64,000 nt of DNA from DASTCZ01 sp035308165 (lineage in GTDB: Bacteria; Acidobacteriota; Terriglobia; Acidiferrales; UBA7541): contig DATGHC010000044.1 of NCBI GenBank assembly GCA_035308165.1, positions 45,847-109,846 on the forward strand. Direction: 5' to 3'. The number at the start of each line of letters is the position of its first letter. Position 1 is the first letter of the stretch. Positions 1 to 6,510 of this stretch are shown piece by piece. The notes beneath the pieces are model-generated. The model was not told the origin of the DNA and did no database searches. It worked only from the letters and a program-made list of their open reading frames with translations. The position numbers and the translations under genes are program-made.

Positions 1-75
1 CGCTCTTATCGCTCTCCCCTCAATTCATTAAAAAAGACTGGCCCAGCGCGGGCGCGACGCCGTACACTTGCCGCG

Positions 76-717
76 ATGCCCAATGAAAACGGCAAGCGTT
101 TCGCGATTCGGATTCTGGGAATAGATCCCGCTGCGGCCGGAGCAACGGGATTTGGGATTGTTGAGGCGAACGGCTCGTGCTGCAATGCGGTGCACTTTGG
201 AGTGCTGCCCGCGTCGCGCGCGGCGGCGATGGATGTTCCCGCGCGGTTGCAGCAAATCCACACACGCATCGCCGAGCTGATTGAGGAGTTCACGCCCGAT
301 TGCGTGGCGGTGGAATCCATCTTTGCGGCGCTGAACGTGAAGACCGCGCTGCGGCTGGCGGAAGTGCGCGGCGTGGTGCTGCTGGCCGCGGCACAGAACG
401 GAATTGCGGTGCACAGCTATTCGCCGCGCGAGGTGAAAGCCACCGTCGCCGGTTACGGCAACGCGGGCAAAGCGCAGATGCAGCAGATGGTGCGCGCGCT
501 GCTGTCGCTGAAGGAGATTCCGCGCCCCGCCGATGCCGCCGATGCGCTGGCCGTGGCGCTGTGCCATGTGCGATTCGCACAGACCGAGGCGCGCTTCGGC
601 GTTCCCGCCAATCTATTGGCCGGGCCGGGCAGATCCGCGGTGGCGTCTTCCCATTCCAGGGCCGCCGGTAACGGGCGCAACCAAGCGGTATCCGCGCGCA
701 TCCTTTCCCTACGGTGA
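76..717 (+). CDS. ruvC: Crossover junction endodeoxyribonuclease RuvC
   Basis: RuvC cuts Holliday junctions symmetrically as the nuclease of the RuvABC resolvasome in the cytoplasm. The 213-residue product has the RNase H-like fold motifs in order: GIDP with Asp17, VAVESIF with Glu80, and ADAADALAVALCH with Asp153 and Asp156, matching the four acidic metal ligands of E. coli RuvC (Asp7, Glu66, Asp138, Asp141). The spacing and the VKATVAGYGNAGKAQMQQMV segment fit the family. The usual GIDPG reads GIDPA here. The tail after about residue 170 is longer than usual and low in complexity. No ruvA or ruvB is adjacent inside the window. The stop overlaps the GTG of the next gene by four bases, so the two are probably co-translated. 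Confidence 0.93.
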   Translation: MPNENGKRFAIRILGIDPAAAGATGFGIVEANGSCCNAVHFGVLPASRAAAMDVPARLQQIHTRIAELIEEFTPDCVAVESIFAALNVKTALRLAEVRGVVLLAAAQNGIAVHSYSPREVKATVAGYGNAGKAQMQQMVRALLSLKEIPRPADAADALAVALCHVRFAQTEARFGVPANLLAGPGRSAVASSHSRAAGNGRNQAVSARILSLR

Positions 718-1388
718 TAGCCTTCGTGACGCGCGCGATGAGAATAGTCCCGCGGATGGCATTGGTGTTGTGCGCCACCTGCGCCGCATTGGTGGCGGTG
801 GGGCCGGCTATGGCCGGCGACGCCACCCTCACCTACCGCAAGGTGTTCAAGGGTAGTGTGCCGGAGTTCGTGGAAATCAAGGTCAGCGATTCGGGGAAAT
901 GCAGTTTCGACATACGGCAACTCGCCGAACCGCCCATGCCGGAACCGTTCGATATCAGCCAGATGCTGCGCGACAAAATGTTTTCCCTGGCGGCGGAGCT
1001 GGGAAATTTCCGCAGCGTGGATTTAGAGGTGCACCGCAGCATCGCCAATCTGGGGCAGAAAACGTTCCGCTACGAAAAAGACGGCGCGGCGTATGAGACC
1101 GTTTTCAACTATACGTTGAACAACGCGGGCAGCCAGCTGCAGCAGATTTTCGAGGGGCTGTCGAGGCAGCAGGATCACATGCAGACACTGGAGCGGCGGA
1201 TGAAGTATGACCGGCTGGGAGTGAACGACGCGCTGTTGGAGCTGCAGGCGGACCTGGACAATAAAGTGTTGCCGGAGCCGGAGCGATTGTTGCCGGTCCT
1301 GGAGCAAATTTCCAACGATTCGCGGATTCTGGACATGGCGCGAGTGAGGGCGCGGGCCATGACGGCAAAGATACGCGGCGCGAAATAA
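714..1388 (+). CDS. Exported protein of unknown function, coupled to ruvC
   Basis: A 224-residue product with an N-terminal hydrophobic segment (about residues 14-34, ending in a plausible AMA-G signal-peptidase site), so it is probably exported. The mature part is mixed charged and polar. It has a stretch around residues 120-170 with helix-forming Q, L and E residues, and no motif I recognise. I keep the GTG start at 714 because it overlaps the ruvC stop (GTGA). An ATG at 738 would also preserve the signal peptide. The arrangement with ruvC suggests co-expression only; nothing in the protein points to DNA repair, and an envelope role is more likely. No function is proposed. Confidence 0.75.
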   Translation: MIAFVTRAMRIVPRMALVLCATCAALVAVGPAMAGDATLTYRKVFKGSVPEFVEIKVSDSGKCSFDIRQLAEPPMPEPFDISQMLRDKMFSLAAELGNFRSVDLEVHRSIANLGQKTFRYEKDGAAYETVFNYTLNNAGSQLQQIFEGLSRQQDHMQTLERRMKYDRLGVNDALLELQADLDNKVLPEPERLLPVLEQISNDSRILDMARVRARAMTAKIRGAK

Positions 1389-1444
1389 AGGCGTCGACCC
1401 ACCAGGAAAAACCCGCAAAGTAAGTCCCCACTTACAATTTGAGC

Positions 1445-1473
1445 TTGACGAGATGTGCCGCAGGGGGCACTAT
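1445..1473 (+). promoter_or_regulatory. Possible sigma-70 promoter for the FecR/DUF6600 gene
   Basis: TTGACG (1445-1450) and CACTAT (1468-1473) are separated by 17 bases in the 176-base gap before the exported FecR-domain gene. The -35 matches the consensus at five of six positions, the -10 only at three. The distance to the start codon (about 90 bases) is long, so this is a weak candidate. Confidence 0.3.
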
Positions 1474-1564
1474 CCAATTAAGGAATTTTCGAGTAACGTT
1501 CCTGTCCCCAGGGGCATCTAAAGCAGCAGGGAAGTAATAGGCACCGTCCCAGCGGGAGGGCCAC

Positions 1565-3238
1565 ATGAAAAGCCGCCGGTCAATCTTCTCAGCTTTGTTG
1601 GCGATGATAGCGGGGCTCAGTGTCGCGTTTGCGGGCGCTCAACCCGTGTGGGCCCAAGATAATTCCCAGGACAGCCAATCGGATTACAGCCACGTGAGGG
1701 TTGTGCGGCTGAGCTTTGTCGTGGGCGACGTGCAATATCAGACGCAGGATCAGGACTGGCAGACGGCCACCGTGAATCTGCCGCTTCAGGAAGGATTCCG
1801 GCTGGCGACCACCAACGGCCGCTCGGAAGTGGAATTTGAGAGCGGGCTGATTGTGCGGCTGGCGGAAAACAGCGGAATTGAATTCACCAAGCTGGCGCTG
1901 GAAAACGGCGGACGCGTTACACAACTGAATTTGACGGATGGGAGCATCCTGGTCAATGCGAATGTGAAGGGCAGCGATGCCTTCACCGTGAGCGCGCCGG
2001 GACTGCAAATGACCCTAGCGCACACCGCGAAATTGCGCTTGGACACGGCGCAGGGCGACAGCTGGGTATCCGTTTTCAAAGGTGATGTGCAGGTTGGGAC
2101 GGGCGCGGGAGATACGCGGCTCACCGCCGGGCACACACTGCACCTGGCCGCTTCCAATGGCGGACAGATCAGCATTGAAGACAACGCTGCTCTGGATGAT
2201 TTTGACCGCTGGGGGATGGATCGGGACCGGATCATCCAGCAGGGCTACACGCAGGTAGCGCAATACCTGCCGACCAATGCACCGGACTACTCGGACTATG
2301 ATTATGGTTTGGCCGACCTCTCAAGCTACGGGCATTGGACTTACATTTCGGGATATGGATATGGCTGGCAACCGTATGGCGTGCCGCTTCACTGGCTGCC
2401 GTTTGGTGATGGGTGCTGGAATTTCTTTAGCGGAGGATTTGGCTGGACCTGGATCAGCTTTGAGCCGTGGGGCTGGTTGCCGTATCACACCGGACACTGG
2501 TTTTTCTCACCAGTGGTGGGCTGGGTTTGGGAGCCGGGACCATTCCGGCGGTGGGCGCCCGCTCCGGTTCAATGGTTGCGAGTGGGGAATCAAGTTGGGT
2601 GGGTGCCGCGCGGGACGCTCGGTTCCAATGGCGAACCTCCGGCCATCGGAGTTGTGACCGGATTCAGAGATCCGAGGGGGATTATCCGGACTGGCAGCGG
2701 GTCCGGGCCTGTGGTGCCGCGCCAAGGAATCAGAATCGCGCAAGGCACTCCGCCGGAGCCAGTTTTCCGCGGGCGAGTTGGGACGGTGGGAAATTCGGGA
2801 GGAGGCGGGGCGGGGATACCGGTAGTCGGAAGGCCGCTTACCCCCGGGCCGGTATTTGATCCGGTGACAAAGACTTACGTCAATGAGAATCCGCCGATGA
2901 AGCGCGCGCCCGTGAATCCGATAGCCGGCCCAATTCCCCTGGACAAGGAAGGTCCGGTGCGGCCCAATCACACGGTTGGTTTAACGCCGAGTCCGACCAT
3001 GCCAACGACGCCTGTGCATGTGGATACACCGCGGCCAGCGCCGACACCGGCGCCGGTTATGAATGCGCCGCGGTACAATCCGCCGCCGGCGCCACCGCCT
3101 CAGCACTATTCACCGCCACCTGCGCCACCCGCGCAGCATTATTCGCCCCCGCCCCCGCCGCCGCCCGCGCCACACACCGGTGGGGGCTCCTCGAGCGGAG
3201 GGCATAGCGGCGGGAGTTCTTCGTCCGGGCATCGCTGA
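1565..3238 (+). CDS. Exported FecR-domain / DUF6600-type protein with Pro-rich tail
   Basis: The 557-residue product begins with a signal peptide (about residues 1-30, ending VWAQD). Residues about 45-210 read as a FecR-type beta domain: short strands, with LRLDTAQGDSWVSVFKGDV typical of the family. Next comes a strongly aromatic segment (about 255-350) rich in repeated G-W/Y and W-P motifs such as YISGYGYGWQPYG, as in DUF6600 proteins. The last ~150 residues are proline-rich and end in a Gly/Ser-rich tail, suggesting a disordered or wall-spanning end. It is probably periplasmic or surface-located. No FecI sigma factor or TonB receptor is nearby, so this is not a classical Fec anti-sigma arrangement. 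A GGGAGGG ribosome-binding site (1554-1560) fixes the ATG. Function unknown. Confidence 0.8.
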   Translation: MKSRRSIFSALLAMIAGLSVAFAGAQPVWAQDNSQDSQSDYSHVRVVRLSFVVGDVQYQTQDQDWQTATVNLPLQEGFRLATTNGRSEVEFESGLIVRLAENSGIEFTKLALENGGRVTQLNLTDGSILVNANVKGSDAFTVSAPGLQMTLAHTAKLRLDTAQGDSWVSVFKGDVQVGTGAGDTRLTAGHTLHLAASNGGQISIEDNAALDDFDRWGMDRDRIIQQGYTQVAQYLPTNAPDYSDYDYGLADLSSYGHWTYISGYGYGWQPYGVPLHWLPFGDGCWNFFSGGFGWTWISFEPWGWLPYHTGHWFFSPVVGWVWEPGPFRRWAPAPVQWLRVGNQVGWVPRGTLGSNGEPPAIGVVTGFRDPRGIIRTGSGSGPVVPRQGIRIAQGTPPEPVFRGRVGTVGNSGGGGAGIPVVGRPLTPGPVFDPVTKTYVNENPPMKRAPVNPIAGPIPLDKEGPVRPNHTVGLTPSPTMPTTPVHVDTPRPAPTPAPVMNAPRYNPPPAPPPQHYSPPPAPPAQHYSPPPPPPPAPHTGGGSSSGGHSGGSSSSGHR

Positions 3239-3270
3239 AAAGAAATAGCTGGCAAGTTTTTTTAGCAAAG

Positions 3271-3310
3271 ACGGCCCGATCGTAATTCAACGACGGGCCG
3301 TTTTGTTTTG
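3271..3310. terminator. Strong intrinsic terminator between convergent genes
   Basis: A perfect 8-bp stem, ACGGCCCG (3271-3278) with CGGGCCGT (3294-3301), encloses a 15-base loop and is followed by TTTGTTTTG. It lies 33 bases after the FecR/DUF6600 stop and before the 3' end of the oppositely oriented permease gene. The T tract favours the + strand. Confidence 0.75.
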
Positions 3311-3362
3311 TTCACGGTCAGGAAAACTTTCTATCCTGCTCCAACGGCAATCCTCTTCGAGG

Positions 3363-6032
3363 CTACTCTGCGCGCAGAGTAATTGCTGGATCCACACGGG
3401 CGGCGCGCCACGCGGGGACCCAGCAGGCGATGGCGGACACGATCAACATCAGGGCAATCACTCCGAAATAAGTAACCGGATCGAGCGGAGTTATTCCGAA
3501 CAGCAATGTGATGAGGGCCTGGCTGGCGAGGGCTGCTCCCATCAGTCCCAGGACGGCGCCAATGGCCGTAAGCGTCATTCCCTGGCGGAGTATCAGGGCG
3601 AGGATGCGGGTAGGGGTCGCGCCCAGCGCCATGCGCACGCCGATTTCGCGCAGACGCTCGGTGACGCTGCCGGAAAGTACGCCGTAAATGCCGATGGCCG
3701 CGAGAGTGAGAGCAACGATTCCGAAGGCCTCAAACAAAACAAAAACGAAGTGCCGTTCGGCGGCGGATGCGGCGAGCAATTCGCTCATGGTGGAGACGCG
3801 AACAATCGGCTGATCTTTATCCACGGACCAGATGGCCTGTTTGATTGCAGGGGCGAGTAAGGCGACATCGGCGTGTCCGCGAACCACCAGCGACAGAACA
3901 GTGTCACCCCACTCCCATTGTGTCGTATTGATGTAAACAGCGTCGGGCACGTCCGCGGCCAGGGACTCCTGCCTGACATCACCGACCACGCCAACAATGG
4001 TGTCCCAACCCTTTTGCGGGCCGAGCTTCAAGCGCTGGCCTATGGGATCTCCATTGGCGAACATGCGCTTCGCGAACGATGCATTGATCACTACCGCTAC
4101 AGGCGATCCGGTCGTGTCATGAGCATCGAGAAATCGGCCGCGTTGGAGCGGGATACCCATCAGCTCGAAATACCCCGGAGTAACTCCGTATAGAAATACG
4201 TCCTGCCCGGAGCCGGGCTTGTCCTTCTCGAATTGCGCGCCGTATTCCTCGCGGTCACTGGTCAGGGGCAATATGCTGGTAAATGCCGCGGCAGTGACGC
4301 CGGGGATGCGATGCACGGCATCCTGAGCTTCCGCGAAGAATCGCCAGCGCACGCTATCTTTTATGTATCCGTGACCGGATTCCTGCACCTGCATGGTTAG
4401 CAGGTCTGAGGCATCAAAACCGGGAGCGACCGAGAACAGGCGCGCGAGGCTGCGCAGCAGCAAGCCTGCGCCCACCAGAAGAATCAGAGCCAGGGCGATC
4501 TCTGCGACGACGAGAATGCCGCGTGTCCATTGATGTCCACCGGCGGTTCGCCGCGAGCCTTCCTGCAATCCGGAGTGCGGACTATTTCGAGAAGCATGCA
4601 CGGCTGGAATCACCCCGGCCAATACTCCAATCAACGCCGTTAAGCCAATCGTGAAGGCAAGCACCCAACCATCGAGCCCGATCGCGCTCGCCCGAGGCAA
4701 GCCCGCCGGGGCTAACGCCACCAGGGCCCGCACAGCGATTACCGCGACGGCAATTCCGAGAACACCACCGAACGCAGCGAGCAGGAGACTCTCGGTGAGG
4801 AGTTGTCGAATGAGGCGCGGGCGTTCGGCGCCCAATGCAGTGCGCACGGCAAATTCACCGCGCCGCTGGGATCCACGCGCGAGCAGGAGATTGGTAACGT
4901 TTACACAAGCAATCAACAGAACCAGCATCACGGCGCCGAGGATAGAGAGGAGCGCAGGCTTAACTCCACGCGTTACGTCATCCTGCAACGAATCCACAAT
5001 GAAGCCTAATTTGAGGGATGCCCAGGGAGGCCTGGGATATGCCGGCACCTGCATGTTCGCAATCAGGTCAAGCTCCTGGCGTCCTTGATTAAGAGTGGAG
5101 TTCGAGCGCAGCCGCCCGACCATATGCAAATGATGGCCCCACTCTCTGCTCTCCGAGGTGGAGACAGCCCAGTCGTATTGCAAGGGTGACCAGATCTCCG
5201 CGGTGGGAGCCAGCACATCCTCAAAACCGGCAGGCATTACGCCGATCACCAAATAGGTGTCATCATTTCCTCTCAAGAAACTCGCGTCTTCGGTGAGAGT
5301 GATCTGGCGGCCAATGACCGTGGGATCGCTTCCGAACTGGCGCTTCCATAATCCGTTGCTGAGGATAGCGACCTTAGGGCCGTTGGGAATATCGTCGGAT
5401 GCCTGGAAGTCGCGTCCCAAAGCGGGCGAGACGCCAAGAACGCGGAAGTAGGTTGAACTGACATTCTGTCCATTTAACCGCTGAGGCGTGCGGGCCCCCG
5501 AACTGGTTGGTTGCCAGGATTTCATTACGGCAATTGAGTCAAAGTTGGCGGCTCGCTTCACCAGTTCGCGGTAGGTGCCAAATGTCACGCTGCCGCGCGC
5601 GCCGCCGTCCGAGCGATCCCAAATCATCAGAATGCGGTCGGCATGGGGATAGGGCAGCGGCTCAAACAGAATGGGGTTGACGGCGCTGAAAATGGCGGTG
5701 CAGGCGCCGATGCCCAGCGCGAGCGTAAGGACGGCCACGGCGGTAAAGCCGGGATTCTTGCGCAACATGCGCAAGCCAAAGCGGATGTCGCGAGAAAATT
5801 CCTGGATGTGATTTACTTTGCGGGCTTCGCGGCAGTCTTCCTTAAAGGATTCCGTGCCGCCAAATTCAATCTGGGCGGCTCGACGAGCTTCGGCCGGGGC
5901 CATGCCCGCAGCAATATTTTCGGCGGATTGGCGCTCGATGTGGAAGCGGAGTTCTTCGTCCAGATCGCGCTCCACTGCATCTTTGTGGAGCAAGGAATGA
6001 AAACGAAGAGAGATTTTGCGGACCCAACGCAT
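3363..6032 (-). CDS. ADOP-type MacB/FtsX permease (with PadR partner)
   Basis: A large inner-membrane permease of the MacB/FtsX superfamily, ADOP type. I place the start at the ATG at 6032 (889 aa), because AGGGGA lies about eight bases upstream inside the codons of a TTG-initiated extension to 6047. In order: a charged helical prefix (LDEELRFHIERQSAENIAAG), a first membrane helix, a MacB-like periplasmic core, FtsX helices with the signature EFAVRTALGA, a second periplasmic core, and a C-terminal three-helix FtsX block with REIGVRMALGA, ending P-x-x-x-LRAE. About eight helices in total. It has no ATPase domain and no ATPase gene lies nearby. It follows a PadR gene by 22 bases, so the two form an operon. 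Substrate unknown. Confidence 0.88.
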   Translation of the reverse strand: MRWVRKISLRFHSLLHKDAVERDLDEELRFHIERQSAENIAAGMAPAEARRAAQIEFGGTESFKEDCREARKVNHIQEFSRDIRFGLRMLRKNPGFTAVAVLTLALGIGACTAIFSAVNPILFEPLPYPHADRILMIWDRSDGGARGSVTFGTYRELVKRAANFDSIAVMKSWQPTSSGARTPQRLNGQNVSSTYFRVLGVSPALGRDFQASDDIPNGPKVAILSNGLWKRQFGSDPTVIGRQITLTEDASFLRGNDDTYLVIGVMPAGFEDVLAPTAEIWSPLQYDWAVSTSESREWGHHLHMVGRLRSNSTLNQGRQELDLIANMQVPAYPRPPWASLKLGFIVDSLQDDVTRGVKPALLSILGAVMLVLLIACVNVTNLLLARGSQRRGEFAVRTALGAERPRLIRQLLTESLLLAAFGGVLGIAVAVIAVRALVALAPAGLPRASAIGLDGWVLAFTIGLTALIGVLAGVIPAVHASRNSPHSGLQEGSRRTAGGHQWTRGILVVAEIALALILLVGAGLLLRSLARLFSVAPGFDASDLLTMQVQESGHGYIKDSVRWRFFAEAQDAVHRIPGVTAAAFTSILPLTSDREEYGAQFEKDKPGSGQDVFLYGVTPGYFELMGIPLQRGRFLDAHDTTGSPVAVVINASFAKRMFANGDPIGQRLKLGPQKGWDTIVGVVGDVRQESLAADVPDAVYINTTQWEWGDTVLSLVVRGHADVALLAPAIKQAIWSVDKDQPIVRVSTMSELLAASAAERHFVFVLFEAFGIVALTLAAIGIYGVLSGSVTERLREIGVRMALGATPTRILALILRQGMTLTAIGAVLGLMGAALASQALITLLFGITPLDPVTYFGVIALMLIVSAIACWVPAWRAARVDPAITLRAE

Positions 6033-6054
6033 GGCGGTTCCCCTCAAGTGGAAT

Positions 6055-6384
6055 TCAGACTGTTCTCAGGACCACGCCGATCGCTTTAGAAAGGCGATCC
6101 CAGTTTTTTTCTTCACGCTGCAAATATTTCTTTCCGTCCTTTGTGAGCGAATAATATTTCGCCCGGCGGTTGTTTTCCGATTCGCCCCATACCGCGGTGA
6201 TCCAGCCCTGTTGCTCCAAGCGGTGAAGGGCCGGATAGAGGGCTCCCTGGTTAACCTGCAGGATGTTTTTGGATACATTGCGGATGCGTTGGGCAATGGC
6301 CCAGCCGTGCATGGGTTCGGCGGCCATGGTTTTCAGGATCAAAAGATCGAGCGTGCCCTGGACGAGATCGGTCGGTTTGCTCAA
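6055..6384 (-). CDS. PadR-family transcriptional regulator
   Basis: A 109-residue winged-helix protein of the PadR type. The N-terminal LVQGTLDLLILKTM, the MHGWAIAQRI helix, NQGALYPALHRLEQQGWI, and the wing with RRAKYYSLTKDGKKYL are the family landmarks. PadR proteins usually repress their own operon and are released by a ligand or partner. The start is TTG (6384), supported by GGGGAGA about eight bases upstream. It is the first gene of a two-gene operon with the ADOP permease. A promoter and an inverted repeat at its expected start of transcription lie just upstream, which fits autorepression. Confidence 0.92.
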   Translation of the reverse strand: MSKPTDLVQGTLDLLILKTMAAEPMHGWAIAQRIRNVSKNILQVNQGALYPALHRLEQQGWITAVWGESENNRRAKYYSLTKDGKKYLQREEKNWDRLSKAIGVVLRTV

Positions 6385-6399
6385 AGCGCTCTCCCCTTA

Positions 6400-6414
6400 G
6401 TAACTGACAGTAAC
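6400..6414. promoter_or_regulatory. Imperfect inverted repeat, candidate PadR operator
   Basis: GTAACTG (6400-6406), one spacer base, then CAGTAAC (6408-6414). The arms pair at six of seven positions. The element sits at the predicted transcription start of the padR-permease operon, just downstream of its -10 box. The same bases can also be read as a GTAAC direct repeat. Confidence 0.4.
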
Positions 6415-6420
6415 GAGGGA

Positions 6421-6449
6421 ATTGTACCGGCGCTCCTGTCAATAAGCAA
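6421..6449 (-). promoter_or_regulatory. Promoter of the padR-ADOP operon
   Basis: On the minus strand TTGCTT (6449-6444), a 17-base spacer and TACAAT (6426-6421) precede the padR start by 36 bases. The -10 matches consensus at five of six positions. A separate TTGACA lies inside the spacer region at an unsuitable distance. Confidence 0.5.
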
Positions 6450-6510
6450 GGGGAAAGATTTCTTGCAAGGCACGGCGAGTGTGATGGAGGGATCGCAAGG
6501 AGGGAAGATT

